Source of the DNA: Microbacteriaceae bacterium
GTDB lineage: Bacteria > Actinomycetota > Actinomycetes > Actinomycetales > Microbacteriaceae
Direction of reading: 5' to 3'
Assembly: GCA_016463265.1 (NCBI GenBank)
Contig: JAEMRP010000028.1
Coordinates: 1-9,234, forward strand
DNA: 9,234 nt
Both the position numbers and the translations under genes were made by a program. Below the pieces are notes generated by a model. The model searched no databases, was not told the DNA's origin, and saw nothing but the letters and a program-made list of their open reading frames with translations. Below, piece after piece: positions 1 to 8,008 of the stretch; the first letter of the stretch is position 1; each line of letters opens with the position of its first letter.

Positions 1-695
1 CGAAGGGCAACATCGTGTTCTTCGGCGAAGAACTCGACAACTTCGGTGTGGACGCGGTGCGTGTCACGATGGCTTTCGCCGGACCGCCCGAGGACGACAT
101 TGACTGGGCGGACGTGTCTGTGACGGGTTCGCACAAGTTCATCGCTCGGGCCTGGCGCATGGCGCACGACGTCACGAGTGAAATCGGCGTCGATCCGTCA
201 ACCGGAGCGGCCGGACTTCGTCGCGTCACGCACAAATTCCTCGCGGACGTCGGGGGATCGGTCGAGAGTTACAAGTTCAACGTTGTCATTGCTCGACTCA
301 TGGACCTCGTCAATCACGTCCGTAAAGAAATTGACACGGGAGTCGGGCCCGCCGACCCCGCTGTGCGCGAAGCGGCCGAAGTCGTCTCGTTGGGCTTGTC
401 GATGTTCGCGCCGCACGCCGCAGAGGATATGTGGTCGTTGCTCGGTCACGAACCATTCGTTGGACTTCAGCAATTCCCGGTCGCGGATGCGAGCCTCCTG
501 GTCGAGGACACGATTGTCGCGGTCGTTCAGATCAACGGCAAGGTCAAGGAACGGCTCGACGTTTCGCCCGGAATCACCGAGGCGGAGTTATCCGAACTCG
601 CACTGGCTTCGGTTGCGGGGGCACTCGTAGGCAAGACGATTCGATCGACCATCGTTCGTCCTCCCAAACTCGTCAACATCGTCGTCGCGGACTAG
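1..695 (+). CDS. leuS: Leucyl-tRNA synthetase, C-terminal part (partial at window start)
   Basis: Class I aminoacyl-tRNA synthetase that charges tRNA-Leu in the cytoplasm. The reading frame begins at base 3 and its first visible residues, [20 protein letters not shown], continue the KMSKSKGN ATP-binding signature, so the window cuts just inside that loop. Next come the conserved GPPEDDIDW segment that closes the catalytic core, the alpha-helical anticodon-binding domain (roughly visible residues 45-150), and the C-terminal domain with [14 protein letters not shown] and PKLVNIVV, both typical of LeuRS. It ends at the TAG at 693-695. About 230 residues are present, compared with a family length above 800; the editing domain and HIGH motif lie upstream of the window. 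Identification is by recognised motifs. The downstream comEA is 60 bases away, so leuS may or may not share its transcript. Confidence 0.95.
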   Translation, partial: KGNIVFFGEELDNFGVDAVRVTMAFAGPPEDDIDWADVSVTGSHKFIARAWRMAHDVTSEIGVDPSTGAAGLRRVTHKFLADVGGSVESYKFNVVIARLMDLVNHVRKEIDTGVGPADPAVREAAEVVSLGLSMFAPHAAEDMWSLLGHEPFVGLQQFPVADASLLVEDTIVAVVQINGKVKERLDVSPGITEAELSELALASVAGALVGKTIRSTIVRPPKLVNIVVAD

Positions 696-755
696 GTTTT
701 CCACACCCGTCGGTCGGAAACCTCGGGATTCGGGCGGAACGATTAGCGTGACGCC

Positions 756-1355
756 ATGGTCGAATGGTTTGTCAAGGCGGTTCCCGAAAATCCGACGTCC
801 CGCCGCAAGTTGCTCCTGTCGGCTGGCGCTGGTGTAGCCGCCGTGGCCGTGATTGGCGCGCTCTGGTCCAATTCGACGAGTGGCTCCGGCGAAGTAGCGC
901 TCGACGCACGTGCCGATGCGGTGGTCAACAGTCAATCGAGCGGCACCCTGTTCGTTCAGGTCGTGGGTGCGGTGGTCAATCCGGGCGTATACGAGGTGCC
1001 CATTGACTCGAGAGTTATGGACGCGGTCGCGCTGGCGGGTGGACTGTCGCCTCGCGCTGACCCGGCGTCCCTCAACCTCGCACGCATCGTCCAGGACGGT
1101 GAACAAATCATCGTCGGCGCAGCGGGTGACGCCCAGTCGCGCCGCACGGCAAGTTCCCTCTCGGGCAAGGTGAACATCAACACGGCGACGGCCGAAGACC
1201 TCGACACGCTTCCTCGGATCGGCGTGACCCTTGCGGAACGAATCATCGCCTACCGCGACGAACACGGACCCTTCGCGGGAATCGAATCGCTACTAGAGGT
1301 TCCGGGAATTGGCGATCTCACCCTGGCGGGAATGCGCGACAAAATCACGCTGTGA
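756..1355 (+). CDS. comEA: ComEA-type competence protein, membrane-anchored DNA receptor
   Basis: ComEA proteins bind double-stranded DNA outside the membrane and hand it to the ComEC channel during natural transformation. The 199-residue protein has one hydrophobic N-terminal segment (about 20-38) acting as signal anchor, an SLBB-like domain (about 63-120, with VVGAVVNPGVYEV), a short linker, and a C-terminal tandem helix-hairpin-helix domain (about 138-199). The last opens with GKVNINTATAEDLDTLP and carries the two hairpins LPRIGVTLAERI and VPGIGDLTL, the DNA backbone-binding signature. Length and domain order match the family. The ATG at 756 is the first start giving the anchor; no strong Shine-Dalgarno precedes it. 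The stop TGA overlaps the GTG start of comEC (GTGA, 1352-1355), so the two are probably translationally coupled. A twin-arginine-like SRRKLLL precedes the hydrophobic stretch. Whether the organism is transformable cannot be seen here. Confidence 0.92.
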   Translation: MVEWFVKAVPENPTSRRKLLLSAGAGVAAVAVIGALWSNSTSGSGEVALDARADAVVNSQSSGTLFVQVVGAVVNPGVYEVPIDSRVMDAVALAGGLSPRADPASLNLARIVQDGEQIIVGAAGDAQSRRTASSLSGKVNINTATAEDLDTLPRIGVTLAERIIAYRDEHGPFAGIESLLEVPGIGDLTLAGMRDKITL

Positions 1356-3226
1356 TCCAGCGCATTCCGGTTCTCGCATTCCCGGCGGCGGCGGCATGGA
1401 TTCTTGCGTGGTGGTTAACCAAGGCGGAGGGCTATCGACGGGACGTCGACCAACTTTTCCCGTGGGTTGAGGCGCTTCACGAGAATTTTCGAGTTCGCGC
1501 GGCGCAGTGGTCGGGTGATGCCGGTGCACTCGTTCCCGGTCTAGTTCTTGGCAACACCGAGGGCATTCCCGAATCACTGTCCGAAGCGATGCAGGTCACC
1601 TCGTTGACGCACCTCATGGCTGTCAGTGGCTCAAATTGTGCCATCGTCGTCGGACTCGCGTTCGGAATAGCAGCGCTTTGTCGAGCGCCCCTCTGGGGAC
1701 GGGTGGCGGCGAGCGCGGTTGCTCTCGCGAGTTTTGTCGTTGTGGTCGGTCCCGACCCCAGCGTCATTCGATCCTCCATCATGGCGGCGATCGGACTCGC
1801 CACACTTCTCTGGGGGCGACCGGTTGCGGGAACCACCGCGCTTTGCGTCGCGATTCTCGTCGCGCTGATGTTCGACCCAACGCTCTCTCATTCGATCGGC
1901 TTCGCTCTGTCCGTCTCGGCAACGTTGGGATTGTTAGTGATCGCAAGACCGTTGACGACGCGCTTGAGCAAGTGGATGCCAACCCCCGTCGCCATCGCGG
2001 TGGCGATTCCCTTGAGTGCTGCTATCGCCTGCCAGCCCATCATCTTAGGCTTCTCGCCATACATTCCGGTTTACGGGATCCTGGCCAACATTCTCGCCGA
2101 GCCCCTTGTTCCGATCGCGACCGTCTGCGGATTGTTGTCTATTGTTTTGTCCCCGATACCTTTCGTGTCGGATGGACTACTCGCGATTGCGACGGCAATG
2201 GCGAGTCTGATCGCCGCCATTGCCCGAACATGCGCGGTGCTTCCCGCCGCTCGATTACCGTGGCCTCCCGGCGTGTGGGGAGTTGTGCTCTCGGCGCTCG
2301 TGTCACTCGGCATCGTGGCTGCGGTATTTGGGCGCTGGCGCACAGTCGGGGCTCTCGTGGCGGTCGTGGCGGCCACAATTGGACTCGCCTCGACGGTCGG
2401 CGCAAGCCGTGTTGCCTGGGCGAGCGCGCCGCAGGAATGGTCATGGGCTCAGTGTGACGTGGGTCAAGGAGATGCCGTTCTGGTTCGGGACGACGGGGTG
2501 GTTGCGCTCGTTGATACCGGGCGAACCGAACCGCCCCTGCGAGAATGCCTGGCGGCACTGGGAGTCACCGACATCGACATCCTCGTGCTCACACATTTCG
2601 ATGTTGACCACGCGGGGGGATATGGCGCGGTAGTCGGGCGCGTCGGAACCGTCCTTCACGGACCCCCCGACGGTGACGCAGACATCGCAATCATCGAACG
2701 GCTCCGGTCGGGTGGTGCCCGAATCGTCTCCGCCGAACGCGGACTCACAGGGGGGATAGGTCGACTGCACTGGCGGGTGTTGTGGCCGAGCGCCGGCAAC
2801 CCGCGAGAGCTGGGAAATCCCTCGAGCGTCACCCTTATGTTCGAACGGAGCGATGAGTGCGACGCGACGTGTGTGACAGGGCTCGCCCTCGGAGATTTAC
2901 CGCGAGTGGAACAAACACTCGTGCGACTTGCTGGCGGCCTGGTTCCGATCGACGTCGTCAAAGTCAGCCACCACGGCTCGAGAGACCAAGACCCCGAACT
3001 GTATCGCCGGGTCCGAGCCCCCGTCGCGTTGATCGGTGTCGGCGCCGACAACGAGTACGGACATCCGACGGCCGAGACCCTGGATCTGCTCGCGGGCGCG
3101 GGGTCAACCGTTGCGCGAAGCGACCTCAACGGAATCGTCCTCGTGTGGCGAACGTCGAACGGCGAATTGCGGGTGTGGCGTGAACGTGCGACCGAGCCCC
3201 GATTTACACTGAATACGGAGGAATGA
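1352..3226 (+). CDS. comEC: ComEC/Rec2-type DNA-uptake channel protein, short N terminus
   Basis: Integral membrane protein expected to carry single-stranded DNA across the membrane in transformation. The 624-residue product has a single hydrophobic segment at 5-22, then the competence domain (about 47-350). This opens with VPGLVLGNTEGIP and LTHLMAVSGSNCAIVVGL and contains many hydrophobic helices. A C-terminal metallo-beta-lactamase-like domain (about 362-610) shows DVGQGDAVLV (369-378), the metal-site motif THFDVDHAGG (414-423), LALGD (511-515), KVSHHGS (537-543) and EYGHPT (568-573), so all the usual positions look intact. ComEC proteins are commonly 700-800 residues; here the DUF4131/OB-fold region that normally precedes the competence domain is missing, with only ~45 residues in its place. 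The GTG at 1352 is the first start in its frame after a stop at 1004-1006, so no longer start exists. It overlaps comEA by 4 bases and holA by 1-4 bases. Confidence 0.93.
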   Translation: MIQRIPVLAFPAAAAWILAWWLTKAEGYRRDVDQLFPWVEALHENFRVRAAQWSGDAGALVPGLVLGNTEGIPESLSEAMQVTSLTHLMAVSGSNCAIVVGLAFGIAALCRAPLWGRVAASAVALASFVVVVGPDPSVIRSSIMAAIGLATLLWGRPVAGTTALCVAILVALMFDPTLSHSIGFALSVSATLGLLVIARPLTTRLSKWMPTPVAIAVAIPLSAAIACQPIILGFSPYIPVYGILANILAEPLVPIATVCGLLSIVLSPIPFVSDGLLAIATAMASLIAAIARTCAVLPAARLPWPPGVWGVVLSALVSLGIVAAVFGRWRTVGALVAVVAATIGLASTVGASRVAWASAPQEWSWAQCDVGQGDAVLVRDDGVVALVDTGRTEPPLRECLAALGVTDIDILVLTHFDVDHAGGYGAVVGRVGTVLHGPPDGDADIAIIERLRSGGARIVSAERGLTGGIGRLHWRVLWPSAGNPRELGNPSSVTLMFERSDECDATCVTGLALGDLPRVEQTLVRLAGGLVPIDVVKVSHHGSRDQDPELYRRVRAPVALIGVGADNEYGHPTAETLDLLAGAGSTVARSDLNGIVLVWRTSNGELRVWRERATEPRFTLNTEE

Positions 3227-4209
3227 TGTCGAAAACCGAGGTTGTGCCGTGGCATGGGATGCGCGAAGCACCCATCGTGCTCGTCACGGGTTCTGAGTCC
3301 TACCTCGCCGACCGGGTTTTTCGTGAGTTGCGCGACCGCGTTCGAATCGCTCAGCCTGAACTCGAAGTCACCGATCTCGACGGGGCGAACTATGCGGTTG
3401 GAACTCTTCTCGATGTTGCGAGTCCCTCGTTGTTCGGCGAACCACGCATGATTCGCATCGCGAACGGCGAATCGGGCGGGGACGACTTCGTCGCCGATAT
3501 TCAGTCCTATCTCGAGGTCATCGCCGACGACGTCATCGTCATTGTGCGCCACGGTGGAGGCAACCGTGGCAAGAAATTGCTCGACACGCTCCGCGCCCAT
3601 CCGACAACCCTCGAGGTCGAATGCGCCGAGTTGAAGAGAGAAGCGGACCGAGTCCAGTTCGCCTCCGCTGAGTTCAATCGCCTCGGGGCGAAGGTTGACC
3701 GTGCGGCCGTCGGAGCCCTCGCCGAGGCATTCGCGGGGGATCTGGCAGAACTCGCCGCAGCGTGTGACCAAATTGCGCGCGACGCTCTGGGGAAGCCCAT
3801 CACGAAGGAATTCGTCGACACCTACTATCAGGGCCGTCAAGAAGTGACATCGTTTGCCGTCGCCGACATGGCGATCGATGGCAATCGGGCCGAGGCGTTG
3901 CGTTTGCTGCGTCACGCGATTCAGTCCGGCGTCGACCCCGTTCCCCTGATTGCGGCGTTCGCGGCCAAACTCCGACAGCTTGCCAAGGTCGGCGGGTACA
4001 CCGGTTCGCCCAGTAACGCGTCGAAAGACCTGGGGATGCCGCCGTGGATGATCGACAAATCCCGGAGTGCGCTTCGGAAATGGACCGGCCCGACACTCGG
4101 CAGGGCGATTCTGGTCGTCGCTGAGGCCGATTCGATGGTCAAGGGCGCCGGTCGCGACCCCGAATTCGCCGTTGAGCGGATGGTTGACCGCGTAGCGTCC
4201 CGCACCTAG
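3226..4209 (+). CDS. holA: DNA polymerase III subunit delta (clamp loader)
   Basis: Delta subunit of the replicative clamp loader, which opens the beta sliding clamp so that it can be loaded onto primed DNA. The 327-residue product has the expected length. It shows the family's N-terminal motif IVLVTGSESYLADRVFRELR (about 17-36), a AAA+-like N-terminal domain without a P-loop, as usual for delta, and a helical C-terminal collar domain containing the region LRLLRHAIQSGVDPVPLIAAF and the closing EADSMVKGAGRDPEFAVERM. Two adjacent ATG codons are available, 3223 and 3226. The strong Shine-Dalgarno GGAGGA at 3217-3222 abuts the first with no spacer and lies 3 bases from the second, so 3226 is preferred. 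The start region overlaps the comEC stop (ATGA at 3223-3226). A comEC-holA pairing is usual in actinobacteria and does not by itself imply a role for delta in competence. Confidence 0.93.
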   Translation: MSKTEVVPWHGMREAPIVLVTGSESYLADRVFRELRDRVRIAQPELEVTDLDGANYAVGTLLDVASPSLFGEPRMIRIANGESGGDDFVADIQSYLEVIADDVIVIVRHGGGNRGKKLLDTLRAHPTTLEVECAELKREADRVQFASAEFNRLGAKVDRAAVGALAEAFAGDLAELAAACDQIARDALGKPITKEFVDTYYQGRQEVTSFAVADMAIDGNRAEALRLLRHAIQSGVDPVPLIAAFAAKLRQLAKVGGYTGSPSNASKDLGMPPWMIDKSRSALRKWTGPTLGRAILVVAEADSMVKGAGRDPEFAVERMVDRVASRT

Positions 4210-4217
4210 ACACACAA

Positions 4218-4247
4218 CGACGGCCCCCGGTTTCCCGGGAGCCGTCG
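4218..4247. terminator. Strong hairpin between convergent holA and rpsT, probable bidirectional terminator
   Basis: The left arm CGACGGC (4218-4224) pairs perfectly with GCCGTCG (4241-4247). After one C/A mismatch, an inner stem of five G/C pairs closes a loop of about four bases. It sits in the 53-base gap between the holA stop and the rpsT stop, which are convergent. Neither side has a long T tract; only TTTA follows on the + strand and TTGTGTGT on the - strand. Termination in both directions is therefore inferred from stem strength and placement. Confidence 0.75.
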
Positions 4248-4262
4248 AGGTTTAGCGGAGGT

Positions 4263-4709
4263 CTATTTCTTCGGTGCAGCGGCCTTGGTGGCGGGGGTTT
4301 TGGCCGGAGCATTTGTTGCTGCCTTGGCGGGAGCTTTCGCTGTCGCCTTCTTGGCCGGGGCCTTCGCGGCCGCCTTCTTGGCCGGAGCTTTCACTGCTGC
4401 TTTCTTGGCGGGTGCTTTGGCCGGAGCCTTGGTCACCGTGGCGTCGCCCGACATTGCGGCGGCCTGGGCAGCGATACCCGACTTGCGGTTCGCGGCTTGG
4501 TTCTTGTGAATGACACCCTTCGACACGGCCTTGTCAATCTTGCGCGTTGCCGCGGCAACGGCATTGACGGCGGCCGCCTTGTCGCCCGTCGCGATTGCCT
4601 CGCGCGCGATGCGGATAACGGTCTTGAGTTCGCTCTTGACGGCCCTGTTGCGCTCTTGCGCCTTGAGGTTTGTCTTGATTCGCTTTATCTGCGACTTGAT
4701 ATTTGCCAC
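4263..4709 (-). CDS. rpsT: 30S ribosomal protein S20 with long Lys/Ala/Pro tail
   Basis: S20 binds 16S rRNA early in assembly of the small ribosomal subunit. Residues 1-86 match the whole S20 family: [20 protein letters not shown] at the N terminus, then helices with [16 protein letters not shown] and the closing [17 protein letters not shown]. The protein then continues to 148 residues through a low-complexity tail (about 94-148) of near-perfect 9-residue KAPAKKAAx units; ordinary S20 ends near residue 88. The start is GTG at 4707-4709 on the - strand, placing the conserved ANIKSQ next to the initiator, with AAGGA eight or so bases upstream. The open frame extends further upstream to 4952 but that part does not resemble S20. 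A non-AUG start recalls E. coli rpsT, whose UUG start is part of its autoregulation. The gene is convergent with holA and divergent from lepA, so it stands alone. Confidence 0.95.
   Translation of the reverse strand: MANIKSQIKRIKTNLKAQERNRAVKSELKTVIRIAREAIATGDKAAAVNAVAAATRKIDKAVSKGVIHKNQAANRKSGIAAQAAAMSGDATVTKAPAKAPAKKAAVKAPAKKAAAKAPAKKATAKAPAKAATNAPAKTPATKAAAPKK
4311..4418 (-). repeat. 27-base coding tandem repeat in the rpsT tail
   Basis: Read on the - strand this stretch encodes four consecutive 9-residue units of rpsT residues 98-133: [27 protein letters not shown] and [10 protein letters not shown] degenerate continuation follows (APAKTPAT, then KAAAPKK). The period is 27 bases, so changes in copy number keep the reading frame. 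Similar lysine/alanine/proline repeats occur in histone H1-like and HU-type tails of actinobacterial nucleic-acid-binding proteins. Confidence 0.9.
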
Positions 4710-4872
4710 GAATGGTTTCCTTAGGTGAGTGGTGTCGAACCGAGATGGGGTGTTGCGAATCCCGGTGTCGTTCCGTGCATCGGAGAGAGGGCCTCTGCAC
4801 GCAAGCCAAGAATCAACGTTACCAGAGGCGAACGGCGCATGGCGACCGCGAGGCGTGAAACAATAGAGAACG
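4710..4872. promoter_or_regulatory. Divergent spacer carrying the rpsT and lepA starts
   Basis: This 163-base non-coding gap must hold promoters for rpsT (leftward) and lepA (rightward). For rpsT, the Shine-Dalgarno AAGGA (- strand, about 4718-4722) is clear, and TAACGT (- strand, 4816-4821) is a possible -10 box with no convincing -35. For lepA only a weak purine run, AGAGAA (4865-4870), precedes the ATG. A 7-base perfect inverted repeat, GCCTCTG (4791-4797) and CAGAGGC (4823-4829), encloses 25 bases. Promoter positions are guesses from consensus. Confidence 0.5.
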
Positions 4873-6720
4873 ATGTCCCGTTCCACGAAGCCGCCCATTC
4901 CGTCACGCACGGACCCGTCGATAATCCGAAATTTCTGCATCATCGCGCACATCGATCACGGAAAATCCACGCTCGCCGACCGCATGCTCGGAATCACGGG
5001 GATTGTTGGCGACCGTGACATGCGGGCCCAGTACCTCGATCGCATGGACATCGAGCGCGAACGAGGAATCACAATCAAGAGTCAGGCCGTGCGCATGCCG
5101 TGGGCCGTGGATGGCGTGGATTACGCGCTCAACATGATTGACACCCCGGGCCATGTCGACTTCTCGTACGAGGTTTCTCGGTCCCTCGCTGCCTGCGAAG
5201 GGGCAATTCTTCTCGTGGATGCGGCACAAGGAATCGAAGCACAGACTCTCGCCAACCTGTACTTGGCGCTCGAGAACGACCTCGAAATCATCCCGGTGCT
5301 CAACAAAATCGATTTACCCTCGGCGGATCCCGAAAAATACGCGAAGGAACTCGCCTCTCTCATCGGCGGAGACCCCGATGACGTGATGCGCGTGTCGGGA
5401 AAGACGGGTGTCGGCGTCGACGAACTGCTCGATCGAGTCGTCCAGAAGATTCCCGCGCCGGTCGGCGACCCGACGGCCCCCGCACGAGCCATGATTTTCG
5501 ACTCGGTCTATGACTCCTATCGGGGAGTCGTCACCTACGTGCGCGTCATGGACGGTTCCCTCAGTCCTCGCGAGCGAATCCAAATGATGTCGACGCGAGC
5601 CGCCCATGAACTATTGGAAATCGGCGTTTCGTCACCTGAACCGACCCAGTCCGAGGGGCTCGGTGTCGGCGAGGTGGGGTACCTCATCACCGGCGTGAAA
5701 GACGTCCGCCAGTCCAAGGTCGGCGATACCGTGACGAACCTCGCGAAGCCGGCCAAAATCGCACTCGAGGGCTACACCGACCCCAAGCCGATGGTCTACT
5801 CGGGGCTGTACCCGCTCGACGGCGCTGAGTTCCCCGATCTGCGTGAAGCACTCGACAAACTCAAGCTCAGCGACGCCTCGCTGGTTTACGAGCCGGAAAC
5901 CTCCGTCGCCCTCGGGTTCGGGTTCCGATGTGGGTTCCTCGGGCTGTTGCACCTCGAAATCATCACCGAGCGCCTTGAGCGCGAATTCGGACTCGACCTT
6001 ATCGCCACCGCTCCGAGCGTCATTTACAACGTCTCTACCGACGACGGTAAAGAAATTCAGGTCACCAACCCGTCGGAATACCCGGTCGGAAAAATCAAGG
6101 CGGTCCGCGAACCCATCGTGCGCGCGGCGGTGCTGGCCCCCAAGGATTATGTCGGCACGATTATGGAACTGTGCCAGACGAGGCGCGGAACCCTGATCGG
6201 GATGGACTACCTGGGTGAAGACCGCGTTGAAATCAAATACACGATTCCCCTCGGCGAAATCGTTTTCGATTTCTTCGACAACCTCAAGTCGAGAACCGCC
6301 GGGTACGCGTCGCTCGATTACGAACCAGCGGGCGAACAAGAAGCGGATCTCGTGAAGGTCGACATCCTGTTGCAGGGTGAGCAGGTCGATGCGTTCTCGG
6401 CGATCGTGCATCGCGACAAGGCGTATGCCTATGGTGTGATGATGACCTCCCGACTGCGTGAACTCATCCCTCGCCAACAGTTCGAGGTCCCGATTCAGGC
6501 GGCCATCGGCGCACGCATCATCGCCCGCGAAAGCATTCGCGCCATGCGTAAGGACGTTCTCGCGAAGTGTTACGGCGGAGACATCAGTCGTAAGCGCAAA
6601 TTGCTCGAAAAGCAAAAGGCCGGGAAGAAGCGCATGAAGATGGTCGGCCGAGTCGAAGTTCCGCAAGAAGCGTTCATCGCCGCCTTGTCGGGGGACACCG
6701 AAAAGAAGGACAAAAAGTGA
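4873..6720 (+). CDS. lepA: Translation elongation factor 4 (LepA/EF4)
   Basis: Ribosome-associated translational GTPase, proposed to act on stalled or incompletely assembled ribosomes. The 615-residue product has the family length. G-domain motifs are all present: P-loop AHIDHGKST (25-33), the switch I region RERGITIKS (62-70), DTPGHVDF (90-97) and NKID (144-147). Domain II, the EF-G-like domains with [14 protein letters not shown], and the LepA-specific C-terminal domain with [20 protein letters not shown] follow. The ATG at 4873 gives a 19-residue lead before [15 protein letters not shown]; the Shine-Dalgarno is weak (AGAGAA). The lysine-rich C terminus encodes AAGGA, which serves as the ribosome-binding site of the next gene, whose GTG overlaps the lepA stop. 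Confidence 0.97.
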   Translation: MSRSTKPPIPSRTDPSIIRNFCIIAHIDHGKSTLADRMLGITGIVGDRDMRAQYLDRMDIERERGITIKSQAVRMPWAVDGVDYALNMIDTPGHVDFSYEVSRSLAACEGAILLVDAAQGIEAQTLANLYLALENDLEIIPVLNKIDLPSADPEKYAKELASLIGGDPDDVMRVSGKTGVGVDELLDRVVQKIPAPVGDPTAPARAMIFDSVYDSYRGVVTYVRVMDGSLSPRERIQMMSTRAAHELLEIGVSSPEPTQSEGLGVGEVGYLITGVKDVRQSKVGDTVTNLAKPAKIALEGYTDPKPMVYSGLYPLDGAEFPDLREALDKLKLSDASLVYEPETSVALGFGFRCGFLGLLHLEIITERLEREFGLDLIATAPSVIYNVSTDDGKEIQVTNPSEYPVGKIKAVREPIVRAAVLAPKDYVGTIMELCQTRRGTLIGMDYLGEDRVEIKYTIPLGEIVFDFFDNLKSRTAGYASLDYEPAGEQEADLVKVDILLQGEQVDAFSAIVHRDKAYAYGVMMTSRLRELIPRQQFEVPIQAAIGARIIARESIRAMRKDVLAKCYGGDISRKRKLLEKQKAGKKRMKMVGRVEVPQEAFIAALSGDTEKKDKK

Positions 6721-7082
6721 TTGTTGGGCTCTCGCGACTCTTGATCGTCGGGTATTTGATTCTGGCGGTGGCTGCGACCGGACGAAGCGCCTTCCAAATC
6801 GCGACGAAGTTCTCGGAAGCGCCCTTTGCTTACTCGTTATCGGCCATCGCCGCGGCGCACTACTTCTTCGCTGTGCTTGCGATCGCGCGCAGATGGCGCA
6901 GATTTGCAATCGCCATCATGGTGATTGAACTGATCGGCGTTCTGAGCGTTGGAATGTTGACCTATCTCATCCCGACGCTCTTCCACGCCAATTCGGTGTG
7001 GTCCTATTTCGGTCTTGGATACGGATACGTGCCCGTGCTGTTGCCCATCCTTGGGCTTTGGTGGGCGTGGGAATCGCGATGA
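6717..7082 (+). CDS. Small four-helix integral membrane protein, function unknown
   Basis: A 121-residue protein with about four hydrophobic segments (roughly 3-21, 38-57, 63-86 and 102-118). A strongly basic loop, RRWRR (58-62), lies between the second and third and should face the cytoplasm. A conserved-looking acidic residue, Glu71, lies within the third helix. The style recalls small conserved actinobacterial membrane proteins of unknown function, but I cannot name a family with confidence. The GTG start at 6717 overlaps the lepA stop (GTGA) and has a good Shine-Dalgarno, AAGGA (6706-6710), six bases upstream. Its own stop overlaps the ribF ATG (ATGA, 7079-7082). Such tight packing implies co-translation with lepA and ribF, and supports it being a real gene. 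No enzymatic or transport motif is visible. Confidence 0.8.
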   Translation: MIVGLSRLLIVGYLILAVAATGRSAFQIATKFSEAPFAYSLSAIAAAHYFFAVLAIARRWRRFAIAIMVIELIGVLSVGMLTYLIPTLFHANSVWSYFGLGYGYVPVLLPILGLWWAWESR

Positions 7083-8008
7083 CCGACTGGCCACTGCCGC
7101 GCGACGGCATCGATTCCGCTGTCACCATCGGTAAATTCGACGGCGTTCACATCGGGCACCGCGAAGTCGTCTCGCAACTTCGCGCCCGCTCCAACGGTCG
7201 ACGCGTTGTGGTTATTACCTTCGACCGTCATCCTTTGGAGCTTTTCGACCCCACCCGTGCTCCACAGCCGATTCTGTCCGTTGCCCAAAAAGTCGAGGCA
7301 CTGTTGAGCGCCGGCGCGGACCGGGTCGTTGTCCTGCCGTTCACGACGGAATTTTCGGCGATGTCACCCGACGAGTTTATCGACGACGTCCTACTCGCCG
7401 GAGTTTCCGCTTCTCTTGTCCTGGTTGGGTCCGATTTCCGCTTCGGCGCGAAAGGCGCAGGGACTATCGAGATGCTGACCAGGCGCGGCGCCACAGCAGG
7501 ATTCGAGGTCGTCACACTCGACCACGTGTGCATAGACGAGGGTAACAAGGTCTCGTCGTCAACGATTCGTGACGCGCTTCTCGCCGGTGCAGTCGAGACC
7601 GCCAGGGAACTGATGGGGCGACCACATCGCGTTCGCGGCCTCGTCGTGCACGGGCATCAGCGCGGCCGCGTACTCGGCTACCCCACCGTGAACCTCGAAG
7701 AGAACAACGAGGGCATGATCCCGAGGCCCGGTGTCTATGCGGGCATCCTCCGAGTTCACGGACAAGACTTCCTTGCCGGCATTTCCGTCGGCAAGAACCC
7801 CACCTTCACCGACGTCACTCGCGACCAGGTCGAGGCGCACGCGCTCGATGCCGATTTCGACGCCTACGGCTCAATCGCCGAAGTGGGTTTCACCCACTGG
7901 ATTCGCGATATCGAGGCGTTCGGGTCGGTCGAGGAACTTATCGCTGCGCTACACAAGGATTTCGCTGACATCAGAACGCTCATTTCGGACGGTGCGCTCC
8001 GTCTGTAG
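7079..8008 (+). CDS. ribF: Bifunctional riboflavin kinase/FMN adenylyltransferase (FAD synthetase)
   Basis: Converts riboflavin to FMN and FMN to FAD with ATP in the cytoplasm. The 309-residue protein has the usual two modules. The N-terminal nucleotidyltransferase domain (about 1-165) shows GKFDGVHIGH (18-27), VGSDFRFGAKG (116-126) and SSTIRD (160-165). The C-terminal riboflavin kinase domain (about 180-305) has GHQRGRVLGYPTVNL (192-206), with the Mg/ATP-site Thr203 and Asn205, GVYAG (218-222), KNPTF (239-243) and the VEAHALD motif, whose Glu252 fits the position of the catalytic base. The frame is open further upstream but the ATG at 7079 puts the first motif at the normal distance and follows GGGAA (7069-7073) by five bases. 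It overlaps the stop of the membrane-protein gene by 4 bases. ribF is more often found near truB/rbfA or rpsO, so this position after lepA is a little unusual. Confidence 0.95.
   Translation: MTDWPLPRDGIDSAVTIGKFDGVHIGHREVVSQLRARSNGRRVVVITFDRHPLELFDPTRAPQPILSVAQKVEALLSAGADRVVVLPFTTEFSAMSPDEFIDDVLLAGVSASLVLVGSDFRFGAKGAGTIEMLTRRGATAGFEVVTLDHVCIDEGNKVSSSTIRDALLAGAVETARELMGRPHRVRGLVVHGHQRGRVLGYPTVNLEENNEGMIPRPGVYAGILRVHGQDFLAGISVGKNPTFTDVTRDQVEAHALDADFDAYGSIAEVGFTHWIRDIEAFGSVEELIAALHKDFADIRTLISDGALRL

Noticed and set aside
695..722. Inverted repeat GGTTTTCC / GGAAACC just after leuS as a terminator
   Set aside because: The stem is short, AT-rich in the middle and contains a bulge, the loop is about 13 bases, and no T tract follows; too weak to call.
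2656..4215. 519-codon open frame on the - strand opposite comEC and holA
   Set aside because: It is antisense to two well-recognised genes, has no recognisable motif, and long antisense frames are common in high-GC DNA.
4731..4741. tRNA T-arm-like GGTTCGACACC on the - strand in the rpsT leader
   Set aside because: No matching acceptor, D or anticodon arms could be found around it; it looks like chance similarity.
4710..4952. Upstream extension of the rpsT frame to 4952
   Set aside because: The conserved S20 N terminus ANIKSQ begins right after the GTG at 4709, which has its own Shine-Dalgarno; the extra 81 residues overlap the lepA start on the other strand and resemble nothing.
5632..6909. 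425-codon open frame on the - strand opposite lepA
   Set aside because: It lies almost entirely antisense to lepA, which has complete family motifs; its product shows no domain and reflects GC-rich codon bias.
6998..7078. Longer ribF starting inside the membrane-protein gene
   Set aside because: The ATG at 7079 places the nucleotidyltransferase motif at the normal distance and has a spaced GGGAA; the longer form adds residues unlike RibF.
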